Shown in pieces: positions 16,856-26,200 of a stretch of 64,000 nt of DNA. Source of the DNA: DAOUJH01 sp965116555. Its GTDB lineage: Bacteria > Chloroflexota > Dehalococcoidia > Lucifugimonadales > QGNO01. Positions within the stretch are counted from its first letter, which is position 1. Each line of letters begins with the position of its first letter. The position numbers and the translations under genes are program-made. Where the stretch lies: contig OZ220698.1 of assembly GCA_965116555.1 (NCBI GenBank), positions 868,001 to 932,000 on the forward strand, given 5' to 3'. The notes beneath the pieces are model-generated. The model was not told the origin of the DNA and made no database searches. It saw only the letters and a list, made by a program, of their open reading frames with translations.

Positions 16856-18706
16856 ATGGACCCGGCTTTTATCCGCAATTTCTGCATAATCGCGCACGTT
16901 GACCACGGCAAGTCCACACTGGCGGACCGGCTGCTGGAGGTTACACGCACTGTCTCAGATCGTGAGATGATGGACCAGTTCCTTGACCAGATGGACCTGG
17001 AACGAGAACGCGGGATCACGATCAAAGCACAAGCGGTGCGCCTTCTCTACCGGCACAGCGACGGCAACGAATACCAGCTGAACCTGATAGACACCCCGGG
17101 ACACGTGGATTTCAGCTATGAGGTGTCACGCAGTCTGCGCGCCTGTGAAGGAGCACTGCTGGTAGTCGACGCCAGCCAGGGCGTGCAGGCCCAGACCATA
17201 GCCAACGTCTACATTGCCCTGGAACGCAACCTTACTCTCATACCAGTGATCAACAAGGTGGATCTGCCGGTGGCCCAGCCGGACGTTGTAGCTCAGGAGT
17301 TGGAGCATACCTTTGGCTTCAAGAGAGACGAAATTCTATTCATATCGGCTAAAGACGGGCTGGGCATAGACGGAGTGCTGAAGGCAGTAGTGGAGCAGGT
17401 GCCGGCTCCAGAGGGGAGAACCCACGAACCACTCAGAGCGCTGGTTTTCGATTCTGCGTACGACCAGTACAAAGGCGTGGTGGCCTACGTAAGGGTCTTC
17501 GACGGCTCACTTAAAGAGAGGAACCGTCTAAAGCTCATGGGGTCCGGGCACGAGGCGGAGATATTGGAGGTGGGTACGTTTCGACCCACCTTGACCAAAC
17601 TGCCCGGACTGGCTACTGGCGAGGTGGGGTATATAGCGACCGGCCTGAAGAACGTCAGACAGGTGCCGGTTGGCGACACAATAACCCTGCAGGCCAAGCA
17701 GGCGGAGGAGGCCCTCACCGGCTATCAGCCGTTGAAGCCGATGGTCTTCGCAGGCCTGTATCCCTCCGACGGTGAGAGCTACAAGCAGTTGGGCGAGGCG
17801 TTGGAGAAGCTGCAGCTCAACGACGCCGCTCTGACCTTTCAAGCGGAAAGCAGCGTCGCGCTGGGGTTCGGATTTCGCTGCGGCTTCCTGGGACTCTTGC
17901 ACATGGACATAGTGCAAGAGCGGCTTGAACGGGAGTACGGGATAGACTTGCTGACCACTGCGCCCAGTGTGGCCCACAAAGTGGTGCTGACGGATGGCAA
18001 TGAGATAGGAGTCCAGAATCCATCGCAGATGCCGCCGCGCCAGCAGATAGAAGAGATAGTGGAGCCGTGGCTCAATCTGACCATCATCACTCCGAGCCGC
18101 TTCATAGGCGCGATGATAGATTTGGTGACGAGCCGGCGGGGCGACTTCCAGCGCATGGAGTACCTGCATAGCGGGCCCAGTCAAAACGGCGCGCGAACGG
18201 ATAACGGAGCGCCGTCATCCGACTCCAGGGTGCAGTTGGAGTTCACCGCGCCCTTGGGCGAGATACTGCTGGACTTCTACGACCAGTTGAAGTCCAGGTC
18301 CCAGGGATACGCTTCGCTTGACTACACACCGGCGGACTACAGGCCGGCCAATCTGGTCAAGCTGGACATACTGGTGAACGGACAGCCTGTGGATGCGCTG
18401 TCGCTGATAGTCCACGTGGACAAAGCGCAGCAGCAGGGCAGGGCCCTGATAGGCAGGCTGAAGGACCTGATACCGCGCCAGATGTTCGAAGTCCCCATAC
18501 AGGCAAGCCTGGGCACCAAGATCATCGCGAGGGAGACTATCAGAGCTCAGAGAAAGAACGTGCTGGCAAAATGCTACGGCGGCGATGTGACCCGGAAGCG
18601 GAAGCTGCTGGAGAAGCAGGCCGAGGGCAAGAAGCGGATGAAGAGAATCGGACAGGTGGAGATCCCGCAGGAAGCGTTTCTGGCGATACTCAACGTGGAG
18701 AAGTGA
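16856..18706 (+). CDS. lepA: Elongation factor 4 (LepA)
   Basis: A 616-residue translational GTPase with G1 AHVDHGKSTLADRL, the switch RERGITIKAQAV, G3 DTPGHVDF and G4 NKVDLP. The LepA-specific C-terminus is present (ARETIRAQRKNVLAKCYGG, then RKRKLLEKQ and GQVEIPQEAFLAIL). A hydrophilic insert near residues 440-455 (HSGPSQNGARTDNG) makes it slightly longer than the usual 600. LepA acts on the ribosome, affecting elongation and assembly under stress. No strong ribosome site is visible before the ATG. Confidence 0.95.
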   Translation: MDPAFIRNFCIIAHVDHGKSTLADRLLEVTRTVSDREMMDQFLDQMDLERERGITIKAQAVRLLYRHSDGNEYQLNLIDTPGHVDFSYEVSRSLRACEGALLVVDASQGVQAQTIANVYIALERNLTLIPVINKVDLPVAQPDVVAQELEHTFGFKRDEILFISAKDGLGIDGVLKAVVEQVPAPEGRTHEPLRALVFDSAYDQYKGVVAYVRVFDGSLKERNRLKLMGSGHEAEILEVGTFRPTLTKLPGLATGEVGYIATGLKNVRQVPVGDTITLQAKQAEEALTGYQPLKPMVFAGLYPSDGESYKQLGEALEKLQLNDAALTFQAESSVALGFGFRCGFLGLLHMDIVQERLEREYGIDLLTTAPSVAHKVVLTDGNEIGVQNPSQMPPRQQIEEIVEPWLNLTIITPSRFIGAMIDLVTSRRGDFQRMEYLHSGPSQNGARTDNGAPSSDSRVQLEFTAPLGEILLDFYDQLKSRSQGYASLDYTPADYRPANLVKLDILVNGQPVDALSLIVHVDKAQQQGRALIGRLKDLIPRQMFEVPIQASLGTKIIARETIRAQRKNVLAKCYGGDVTRKRKLLEKQAEGKKRMKRIGQVEIPQEAFLAILNVEK

Positions 18707-18716
18707 CGAGCCTACA

Positions 18717-19235
18717 ATGCAACGAGATGCTTGCATTAGCCTGGATGGGCTGTACCGCTACTCTCTAACCCGTATATGGAACCCGAGGTCGGGACAGCGC
18801 CTGATGGGCGTTATTATGCTCAATCCCTCAAAGGCTGACGCTAACGATGACGACCCTACCATCAACCTCTGTATAAAAACTGCGATGAAGTACGGTTTCG
18901 ATGGCATTTACGTGGTCAACCTGTTCGCGTGGCGTTGCAAGGATCCTAACGCACTTACGCGTGTTGCTGACCCGTTAGGGCCCGATAACAACGAGGCTAT
19001 TTGGGAAATGCTTGCTCGGACTTCCGACGTGCGGGTAGCAGCTTGGGGAGTTCCCAAGACACAACAAGTCGCGAATCTAATTGCGGACCGGATTGTTGAG
19101 GTGGAGCAATTGATTAGTCCAGTCCTGCTATGGGCATTAGGACTGTCGAAGGAGGGCCACCCGAACCATCCCCTAGGTCTGCAACTTCAGGGGAAACCGC
19201 TGAAACCCAGGCCCTGGAAAATCGCAGGAGAATAG
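18717..19235 (+). CDS. DUF1643 protein
   Basis: A 172-residue protein with the DUF1643 pattern: YRYSLTRIWN, VIMLNPSKADANDDDPTINLC, VVNLFAWRCKDPNAL, DNNEAIWEML, VAAWGVP and the C-terminal GHPNHPLGLQLQ. The biochemical role of the family is not established. It begins 10 bases after the lepA stop but has lower GC than lepA, and the family occurs widely and patchily, so it may be an acquired gene. It converges with galU. Confidence 0.85.
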   Translation: MQRDACISLDGLYRYSLTRIWNPRSGQRLMGVIMLNPSKADANDDDPTINLCIKTAMKYGFDGIYVVNLFAWRCKDPNALTRVADPLGPDNNEAIWEMLARTSDVRVAAWGVPKTQQVANLIADRIVEVEQLISPVLLWALGLSKEGHPNHPLGLQLQGKPLKPRPWKIAGE

Positions 19236-19293
19236 GTCAGATAAGATCGTTTAGCCGTACTGTGTGGATGTTGGCATTCGCCCTGCAATAAGT

Positions 19294-20133
19294 TCAACCA
19301 TCCATCCCTGAGAGGGCCAGGGAAGCCTTGAGAAGCCCCATAGGATTGCCGCAGTCGTGGCGGTCTCCCTGGAACCGGTAGGCATAGGTGGGTACGCGGT
19401 CCATAGTGGCGGCTATGCCGTCGGTGAGCTGGATTTCACCGATTGCGCCCGGCTTCGTCGATTCAATGGCGTTGAGAACCTCCGGCATTAGGATATATCG
19501 CCCCACGATTCCCAGGTTGGACGGCGCTTGGTCTACCGGCGGCTTTTCCACCATTCCAAGCAAGCGCGTGGTGCGGGAGTCCACAACTCCATCCGGGGCA
19601 GGGCTTACTATGCCGTACGAGGACACGCGCTCAGGTGGCACTTCCTCCACGGCGATATAGTTCCCGGGATTGGCGCGCCACGCTTCCATCATCTGAACGA
19701 GCGCCGGCTCAGCATGGATCACAAGGTCATCGGGAAGGATGACGGCGAACGGCTCCCGGCCCACGGCATCCTTGCCGCAAAGCACGGCGTGACCCAGGCC
19801 AAGCTGCTCTTCCTGGATGGGATAGCTGAATCGCAGGTTATTGCGGAAGGAGCGGAGCTCGTCGGCTACGACGCCGAGGCCTTTGTCGTGCATCATCTGC
19901 TCGATCCCGGGTTCAGGCTGGAAGTACTGTTGCAGCGCCTCTTTGCCCCTGGCGGTGACAATGACTATGCGCTCTATGCCGGCAGCCATGGCCTCGCGGA
20001 CGGCGTAGTGGATAACAGGCCTATCGTAGGCGGGGACAAGCTCCTTGGGGACGGCCTTGGTGAAGGGCAAGAACCGCGTCCCCAGCCCCGCGGCGGGTAT
20101 GACGACGGAATTGACAGATGGCGCAACAGACAT
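19294..20133 (-). CDS. galU: UTP-glucose-1-phosphate uridylyltransferase
   Basis: A 279-residue nucleotidyltransferase with the GalU signature IPAAGLGTRFLPFTKAVPKE, followed by RPVIHYAVREA, a VILPDDLVIHAE metal site, and EIQLTDGIAA. It makes UDP-glucose from UTP and glucose-1-phosphate for glycan synthesis. The UDP-sugar could feed the envelope-glycan genes at 34-41 kb; this link is inference. It is divergent from the SRP RNA gene. Confidence 0.92.
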   Translation of the reverse strand: MSVAPSVNSVVIPAAGLGTRFLPFTKAVPKELVPAYDRPVIHYAVREAMAAGIERIVIVTARGKEALQQYFQPEPGIEQMMHDKGLGVVADELRSFRNNLRFSYPIQEEQLGLGHAVLCGKDAVGREPFAVILPDDLVIHAEPALVQMMEAWRANPGNYIAVEEVPPERVSSYGIVSPAPDGVVDSRTTRLLGMVEKPPVDQAPSNLGIVGRYILMPEVLNAIESTKPGAIGEIQLTDGIAATMDRVPTYAYRFQGDRHDCGNPMGLLKASLALSGMDG

Positions 20134-20159
20134 GGGGGCATTCTACACAAAACGAATCG

Positions 20160-20189
20160 TTGACAGTAGATCGAGGCCGCCACTATTAT
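20160..20189 (+). promoter_or_regulatory. Promoter of SRP RNA
   Basis: TTGACA (20160-20165), 18-base spacer, TATTAT (20184-20189). The predicted start, about 20196, coincides with the 5' end of the closing helix of the RNA. Confidence 0.65.
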
Positions 20190-20195
20190 GACTAC

Positions 20196-20460
20196 GGTCG
20201 TGCTAGACGGGGAGCTAGCGGTGCCCTGTACCCGCAATCCGCTATAGCGGGGTTGAAACCCTCCCCGAGGTCCAGCCTCCGGCCTCTATTTTCGGTAAGA
20301 ATGTTGAGAGCCGGGCCCTGCGCGGCGAAAACCCGCGAACCCCGTCAGGTCCGGAAGGAAGCAGCGGTAAACGGGCACTTTCGAGCGCCGCAGGACAGCC
20401 TGGTTTGAGTTTGAACGAGAGTACGCTTTGAGGTCATGATCGAAGGGTGGTGCACGGCCT
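20196..20460 (+). ncRNA. ffs: Signal recognition particle RNA, long form with Alu-type half
   Basis: The universal SRP core GTCAGGTCCGGAAGGAAGCAGC lies near 20345-20366. Upstream, the segment around 20218-20260 (GCGGTGCCCTGTACCCGCAA, then CCGCTATAGCGGGG) matches the Alu-domain hairpins known from the Bacillus long SRP RNA. The 5' GGTCGTGC (20196-20203) pairs with 3' GCACGGCC (20452-20459), closing a molecule of about 265 nt. The RNA scaffolds Ffh, whose receptor FtsY is at 33174-34136. Confidence 0.88.
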
Positions 20461-20488
20461 TTAACAGGCAACTGAACGGAGGACTCGA

Positions 20489-20758
20489 ATGGGATTTGTA
20501 ACTATCAAGGCCCGCATTGCCGACTATGATACCTATAAGAAGGTCTACGACGGGATGACGAGCGTGCGGAAGGAGTGGGGATGCATAAGCGAGCGCGCCT
20601 TCAGGAACAGCAGCAACCCCTCCGAGGTGATGGTGCTTCTGGAATGGGACGACATGCGCAAGTGCCAGGAGTACACGATGTCGAACGACGCGCGGGACGC
20701 CATGTCCAGGGCAGGGGTGCAAGGCACGCCGGAAATCACTTTCCTAAACGAGGTGTGA
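20489..20758 (+). CDS. Small ABM-like (dimeric alpha-beta barrel) protein
   Basis: An 89-residue protein beginning MGFVTIKARIADYDTYKKVYDGM with a central VMVLLEWDDM strand, which fits the ferredoxin-like antibiotic-biosynthesis-monooxygenase/cyclase fold. A GGAGG ribosome site lies 7 bases before the ATG. Such proteins range from monooxygenases to plain stress proteins, so no reaction is assigned. It is between the SRP RNA and rsmA. Confidence 0.65.
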   Translation: MGFVTIKARIADYDTYKKVYDGMTSVRKEWGCISERAFRNSSNPSEVMVLLEWDDMRKCQEYTMSNDARDAMSRAGVQGTPEITFLNEV

Positions 20759-20840
20759 ACCTCAGGCCCAGTCCGGTCTACAAGTGACGTGTGCTACGCC
20801 GTCTTCCCAGCGCGGAGGCGGCGTTTCTGATAATACCAAC

Positions 20841-21701
20841 ATGAAATCTACAGAGAGGCAGACCATATCGCCCAAGGCCATGCTTGACAGCTTGGGGTTG
20901 TCGCCAAGGAAGAGGCTGGGCCAGCACTTCCTTGTGGGCAGCGGGGTGGTGAACATGATTGTCAGGGCGGCGGAAATCGAGCCTACCGAGACGATAGTGG
21001 AAGTCGGCCCGGGACTCGGAATACTGACCAGGGAACTCGTTGATAAAGCGGGACGGGTAGTGGCCGTGGAAATGGACAAGGAGATGGCGGAAGCACTGGC
21101 AAGGGAGGTCAACTCGGCAAACCTGGAGGTAGTGTCCGCCGACGCTCGCCAAGTGGGCGTCAAGGAGATCACGAACGCCATGCCCTACAAGCTGGTCGCC
21201 AACCTCCCTTACTACGCGGCCAGCCCCATACTGCGGCATTTTACGGAATCGGAGTGGCCGCCGGTCTTGGCCGTCGTAATGGTGCAAAGGGAAGTAGCAA
21301 AGCAGATGGTGGCACAGCCCGGAGATATGTCGCTGGTTTCCGTGGGCGTGCAGGTTTACGGTAGGCCTTCCATTGTAGGGTACGTGCCGTCATCCGCGTT
21401 CTACCCCAAACCGAGAGTGACGTCGGCGGTGGTGCGAATCCGGCTGGATGAAAGGCCATCTTTGAATATCGCGAATAGGGAGGAGTTCTTCAAGGTGGTG
21501 CGGGCCGGTTTCAGCGCACCTCGCAAGCAACTGAGAAACTCGCTAGCGCAGGGGTTGGAAGCGCCCCCAGAAGAGGCTCTCAGGCATCTGGATGCCGCAG
21601 GGATAGACCCCAGAGCCAGGGCCGAAACGCTGTCATTGGAGCAGTGGACCGCGCTTTACAATGCCATTTCCGATTGGCAAGAGGTGAGCGAATGCGATTA
21701 G
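20841..21701 (+). CDS. rsmA: 16S rRNA (adenine1518-N6/adenine1519-N6)-dimethyltransferase
   Basis: A KsgA-type methyltransferase with RKRLGQHFLVGSGVV, SAM motif VEVGPGLGILT, motif IV NLPYYAASPIL, and the C-terminal helical part FSAPRKQLRNSL. It dimethylates two adenines in helix 45 of 16S rRNA. The frame is open from 20784, but the ATG at 20841 (MKSTERQTISPKAML) gives a normal N-terminus and is preferred; it yields 286 residues. The stop overlaps the ispE start by 10 bases. Confidence 0.92.
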   Translation: MKSTERQTISPKAMLDSLGLSPRKRLGQHFLVGSGVVNMIVRAAEIEPTETIVEVGPGLGILTRELVDKAGRVVAVEMDKEMAEALAREVNSANLEVVSADARQVGVKEITNAMPYKLVANLPYYAASPILRHFTESEWPPVLAVVMVQREVAKQMVAQPGDMSLVSVGVQVYGRPSIVGYVPSSAFYPKPRVTSAVVRIRLDERPSLNIANREEFFKVVRAGFSAPRKQLRNSLAQGLEAPPEEALRHLDAAGIDPRARAETLSLEQWTALYNAISDWQEVSECD

Positions 21702-22555
21702 AGACGCTGGCCTATGCCAAGATCAACCTCAGCCTGGAGATAACCGGAAAGCGAGACGACGGCTACCACGAAATCAAGACTGTGATGCACACGATTGATC
21801 TGACGGACAGGCTGACCTTCAGCCCAGCGGAGCGAACAAGCTTGGAATGCGACCATCCATCGCTGGAAGACGAGCACAACCTGGTGCTGCGGACGTGCCG
21901 GCTAATCCAGGAGTACACGGGCTACCAGGGCGGGGCAGCCATCGGTCTTGAAAAGAGTATACCCATAGCGGCCGGGCTAGGCGGGGGCAGCAGCGACTCG
22001 GCGGCTGCGTTCAAGGCGCTGAACGCGCTGTGGGAGACCAACCTGGAGGGAAGTGAGCTGGAGGAATTAGCGTTGCAGTTAGGTTCAGATATACCGTTTT
22101 TCCTGAACGGCGCCTGTGCACTGGCACAGGGCAAGGGAGAGAAGCTGAGCCCTCTGCCGCCGGTCTCAGGCATTTGGGCAGTGGTAGCAACTCCGTCATC
22201 TGAAATAGCGGAGAAAACGGCAAGGCTATACTCGCTCCTTGAGAAGCGAGACTTCAGCGACGGCTCCGCAACCGTGGAGCTAGCGGAACGTATCGGGGAT
22301 GGAAGCGTTACCTTGCATGACATCCGTGACGCCGGCATGAACACTTTCGAGAGGGTTGCGGGGCGAGCCTTTTCCGGCTTGGACGGGCTTGCCGAGAGGT
22401 TTTTGAATGCCGGCGCCGGGTTTGTGCGGTTGAGCGGCAGCGGGCCGTCGCTGTTCACACTTACGGACGACGAAGAGGTGGGCCGGGATCTGTTGAGCAG
22501 GATTGCAGGTAAAGGTGTCGAGGCGCACCTGGCAAAATTGGTCGATCCGCGGTAG
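21692..22555 (+). CDS. ispE: 4-diphosphocytidyl-2-C-methyl-D-erythritol kinase
   Basis: A 287-residue GHMP kinase with LAYAKINLSLEITGKRDDGYHE at the N-terminus, the ATP loop PIAAGLGGGSSDSAA, and the C-terminal LSGSGPSLF motif. It phosphorylates CDP-ME in the MEP isoprenoid pathway. The ATG at 21692 overlaps the end of rsmA and removes 16 spurious residues; overlap of ksgA and ispE is a common arrangement. Isoprenoid supply is relevant to the lipid-linked glycan genes further on. Confidence 0.92.
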   Translation: MRLETLAYAKINLSLEITGKRDDGYHEIKTVMHTIDLTDRLTFSPAERTSLECDHPSLEDEHNLVLRTCRLIQEYTGYQGGAAIGLEKSIPIAAGLGGGSSDSAAAFKALNALWETNLEGSELEELALQLGSDIPFFLNGACALAQGKGEKLSPLPPVSGIWAVVATPSSEIAEKTARLYSLLEKRDFSDGSATVELAERIGDGSVTLHDIRDAGMNTFERVAGRAFSGLDGLAERFLNAGAGFVRLSGSGPSLFTLTDDEEVGRDLLSRIAGKGVEAHLAKLVDPR

Positions 22556-22697
22556 GAGACCGGGTTCACCCCCATCTCAGTCTTCCCCCATCAAGGAGGA
22601 AGAGGTTTTGCCGGAGGGTAAATCGCGTCTCAAGGGGTGTCATGAGTTCGTTGACTCCGTTTTCCGTAGCCAACTACAATCTGAGCATCGCTTAACT

Positions 22698-23396
22698 ATG
22701 ATATTTGATCTTCACGTCCACTCCGTACACGGCAGCCGCGACAGCGTCGTATCGCTTGAACAGCTAGCGGCAGAAGCACGAGCGATGGGCTTGGATGGAA
22801 TGGCGCTTGTGGAGCACGACGAGCCGTGGGACCCCAAGGAGCTTGCAGAGCTATCCGCTGAGCTCGGAGTCCTGTTCATACCGGCACGGGAAGTGCAGTC
22901 TGACATGGGGCATATCATCGCTTTTGGATTGAGCCCGGAGAGATGGGGAATAACCAAGCTGGAGGAGCTAAGGCAAGAGGCAGACAACAGCGGCGGCTAC
23001 TTGGTATCGGCGCATCCCTTCAGATACCTGTACGACACCTCCAGAGCACGCCCCAGCTTTCTCCTGGAAGACCCCGCAAAACGGCCGGTATCAATAGAAG
23101 AGGCGTCCGGCTACCCCGTATTTCGCCTGGTGGACGCCATAGAAGCGGTCAACGCGCACAACAAGGAGGAGGAAAACACCTTCGCCTGGGAAACCGCACA
23201 GCTACTCAATAAACGGGTAATTGGCGGGAGCGACGTTCATGGCCCAGGCCAGTTGGGAGATGCGGTAACGGTATTTCCAAGTGCGGTGAAGGACCCAGAC
23301 GACTTCCTGCAGGCTTTAAGGGACGGCGGTTTCTATCCTGCAACATGGCTTAAGCATGGCCGGTTGACACCTTTTGCCAGGATAGAGTCCAAGTAA
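22698..23396 (+). CDS. PHP-domain phosphoesterase
   Basis: A 232-residue PHP-fold protein. The metal-binding set is visible as DLHVHSVHGSRD (residues 3-14), VEHDE, a His in SAHPFRY and GGSDVHGPG near the C-terminus. This resembles the stand-alone PHP family that includes nucleoside 3',5'-bisphosphate and oligonucleotide phosphatases. The start is ATG 22698; the longer open frame from 22503 overlaps ispE and is not credible. The stop overlaps the dinG start by one base (TAATG), so it is probably translated with the DNA-repair genes that follow. Confidence 0.82.
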   Translation: MIFDLHVHSVHGSRDSVVSLEQLAAEARAMGLDGMALVEHDEPWDPKELAELSAELGVLFIPAREVQSDMGHIIAFGLSPERWGITKLEELRQEADNSGGYLVSAHPFRYLYDTSRARPSFLLEDPAKRPVSIEEASGYPVFRLVDAIEAVNAHNKEEENTFAWETAQLLNKRVIGGSDVHGPGQLGDAVTVFPSAVKDPDDFLQALRDGGFYPATWLKHGRLTPFARIESK

Positions 23397-26200
23397 TGCT
23401 TGCTACCCCTGGAGACTCCGGCGCGGTATTGGATAGGGTATATGTTTCGCTTGACCTGGAAACCACGGGGCTCGACGTAGATAGAGACGTCATCATCCAG
23501 GTGGGCGCAGTGAAGTTTCGCGGTCCCGAAGTGCTGGACACCTTCGACCATTTGGTCAATCCGTATCGTATGCTCCCCAACTTCATAACCCAGCTCACCG
23601 GCATTACCCAATCGGACGTTGACGAGGCAGCGCCCTGGCCTGAGGTAGCGGAGCCGCTGCTTGCTTTCCTGGGCGATTACCCGCTGGTGGGGCACAGCAT
23701 CTCGTTCGACCTGGCGATGCTCTCCAGAGCCGCGCTCAACCTGACCAACGCCAAGTACGACACGCATGACCTGGCTACGGTGTTCATACCCAAGGCTACA
23801 GAGTATTCCCTGACAGGGCTGGCGCAGGCCCTGGGCATTACACACAAAAAGCCGCATAGAGCCCTGGAAGATGCAACCATCTGCCATCAGCTGTTTCTTG
23901 CCTTGCTCAAGAGGGCGCAGGATACGGAAAAAGGCGTGTTGGAAGCTATGGCCGCCATTGCGGACCGATCAGTGTGGCCGCTGAAGTCACTGCTGGCACA
24001 AGTCGGCTGGGAAGCGGCGGACAACGGACCGCGGAGCGTGGGCATACTTGGCCTGGACATGGAATCTTTGCGACAGAGATTGTCGAGGCCAAGGCCGGTC
24101 CGCCCCGTAGAGAACCAACCACCAATCCGGAAAGAGGCGATAGAAGGGCTTTTCGGCGAGGGAGGTGCGCTTTCCACCGTGTTACCCGGCTACGAAACCA
24201 GGCGCGAGCAGATACAGATGGCGCACGCCGTTGCCGAATCGCTTAACGAAGGGCGTCACCTGATGGTGGAGGCGGGCACGGGAGTTGGGAAGTCGCTGGC
24301 GTATCTGCTGCCGGCCATGCTTTACGCCTCCGGGAAGGGGGCGCGGGTGGTGGTTTCCACCAACACAATCAACCTTCAATCGCAGCTGGTCAACAAAGAC
24401 CTTCCCTTGTTGAATAAGGCATTGGAAAGCTCAGGGGAGGGGATGCAAAGCGAACTGCAATTCACCCTGCTTAAAGGCAAGGCCAACTACCTTTGTCTGA
24501 GACGGTGGGCGCACCTGGCGCGGAGCGGAAGCCTGCCTGCTGAGGAAGCTAGGATGGTGAGCAAAGCGCTGGTATGGCTGCAAGAGACCGACACAGGCGA
24601 CAGAGCCGAGATCAACATTCCCCGGAGGGACGGCTACCTGTGGGACAAACTCTCAGCGGTGACGGCCAACGAGTGCGAGACGTTGAACGGCCTGTGCCCC
24701 CTGCGCACGGCCCGTGCACGCGCCGAAGGGTCGCACATAGTGGTGGTCAACCATGCTCTTCTGCTATCCGACCTTGCGGCCGGAGGAGGCGTTATACCTC
24801 CGTACGACCACCTCATAGTAGACGAGGCGCACCACCTGGAGGACGAGGCCCGCCGGCAGCTGGGATACGACGTTTCGAGCCAGTCCATAGACGACATGGC
24901 TGAAGACCTTGTGCGCGCAGCCCAGGATGCCCGGTCCACCGTGCGCCTAGCTACCACCAATCGCTTTCACCTTGAGCGGTTGACCGAGCTGACTGACGGG
25001 TTGCGAGGAACAGCGCAACGGTTGCGGCAGACCTGGGACGGACTGGCGAAACGAGTAACCAGATTCGTGGAAAATCACCGGGAGCACGCCGACCAGGGCA
25101 ATCAACTCAGGATAACCAGAAGCTCCAGAAAGCAGCCCGACTGGTCGGACATAGAGGTGCAGTGGGAGAACCTGAACCAGGTCATGGTCGACTCCACCAA
25201 TCAAGCGGAGCGCCTTCTGCTGGCGTTCGAGCCCCTGGAATCGGCGCCGTTGCAGGACGTGTTGCTGGAACTCAAAGGCTGGAAGGAAAGGGCGGAAGAA
25301 GCGCGGGCAAGGATAGAGGATTTCGTGCTGCACCCTGAGCAGGAGTACGTCTACTGGGTGACCCTAAGCGGGGCGGACGCTGCTCCAACGTTGAGCGCGG
25401 CACCGCTGGAGGTCGGTCCCAAGCTGGACGAGATGTTGTTTTCGCAAAAGAGGTCGGTGATACTGACCAGCGCCACCCTCAGCGTGGAAGGCTCCCTGGA
25501 CTACATGGCGAAGAGCGTCGGCCTGGAAGAGGCCGACCGCCTGATAGTAGGTTCGCCGTTCGACTACAAGACGTCAACCCTGGTGCTAACGGTTCCCGAC
25601 ATTCCAGAGCCATCGGGAAGCGGCTACCAGCAGGCCGTGGAGGACGGATTGATAAAGGCGGCGCGCGCCTCTCAGGGCAATCTCCTTGGGCTGTTCACCT
25701 CCAACTCCGCTTTGCAGAGCACCCGTCGCAGAATCAAGCCTCTCCTGGAAGCGGAAGGGATACCGGTACTGGCCCAAGGAATCGACGGCCCGCCAGGACA
25801 GCTGATGGAAGCTATGACAGCGTCGGGGAATACGGTGCTGCTGGGCACCAGCAGCTTTTGGGAAGGGGTTGACCTCCCCGGCGACCTGCTTCGCGTCGTT
25901 GTGCTGGCCAGACTGCCGTTCAGCGTGCCAACCGAGCCTGTGTTTGCGGCACGGTCGGAGAAATACGACGAGCCTTTCAGCGAACACGCGGTGCCGCAGG
26001 CCGTGCTGCGTTTCCGGCAAGGGTTTGGAAGGTTGATACGCACAAAGAGCGACCGCGGGGTTGTGGTGGTGTTGGACAGCAGGATAGTGAACAAGAACTA
26101 CGGACGCGTATTTCTGCGCTCGCTTCCTGAAAGCCGCATGAAGCAAGCAACCTCCAGAGAGATGGAGGACGAGATCAGAGATTGGTTGAAGAAGCCGTAA
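23396..26200 (+). CDS. dinG: DinG-family helicase with N-terminal DnaQ-like exonuclease domain
   Basis: A 934-residue protein. Residues about 15-180 are a DEDD exonuclease (SLDLETTGLD, GHSISFDLAML, HRALEDA). The rest is an XPD/DinG superfamily 2 helicase with Walker A EAGTGVGKSLAYLLPA, DEAH box VDEAHHLEDEAR, TSATLS, and GTSSFWEGVDLPGDLL plus the QGFGRLIR motif. In the iron-sulfur region only three of the usual four Cys are obvious (NYLC, NEC, LCPLR), so the cluster may be altered or absent. Exonuclease-DinG fusions are typical of Firmicutes-like DinG. The gene overlaps the following glycosylase by 19 bases. Confidence 0.9.
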   Translation: MLATPGDSGAVLDRVYVSLDLETTGLDVDRDVIIQVGAVKFRGPEVLDTFDHLVNPYRMLPNFITQLTGITQSDVDEAAPWPEVAEPLLAFLGDYPLVGHSISFDLAMLSRAALNLTNAKYDTHDLATVFIPKATEYSLTGLAQALGITHKKPHRALEDATICHQLFLALLKRAQDTEKGVLEAMAAIADRSVWPLKSLLAQVGWEAADNGPRSVGILGLDMESLRQRLSRPRPVRPVENQPPIRKEAIEGLFGEGGALSTVLPGYETRREQIQMAHAVAESLNEGRHLMVEAGTGVGKSLAYLLPAMLYASGKGARVVVSTNTINLQSQLVNKDLPLLNKALESSGEGMQSELQFTLLKGKANYLCLRRWAHLARSGSLPAEEARMVSKALVWLQETDTGDRAEINIPRRDGYLWDKLSAVTANECETLNGLCPLRTARARAEGSHIVVVNHALLLSDLAAGGGVIPPYDHLIVDEAHHLEDEARRQLGYDVSSQSIDDMAEDLVRAAQDARSTVRLATTNRFHLERLTELTDGLRGTAQRLRQTWDGLAKRVTRFVENHREHADQGNQLRITRSSRKQPDWSDIEVQWENLNQVMVDSTNQAERLLLAFEPLESAPLQDVLLELKGWKERAEEARARIEDFVLHPEQEYVYWVTLSGADAAPTLSAAPLEVGPKLDEMLFSQKRSVILTSATLSVEGSLDYMAKSVGLEEADRLIVGSPFDYKTSTLVLTVPDIPEPSGSGYQQAVEDGLIKAARASQGNLLGLFTSNSALQSTRRRIKPLLEAEGIPVLAQGIDGPPGQLMEAMTASGNTVLLGTSSFWEGVDLPGDLLRVVVLARLPFSVPTEPVFAARSEKYDEPFSEHAVPQAVLRFRQGFGRLIRTKSDRGVVVVLDSRIVNKNYGRVFLRSLPESRMKQATSREMEDEIRDWLKKP

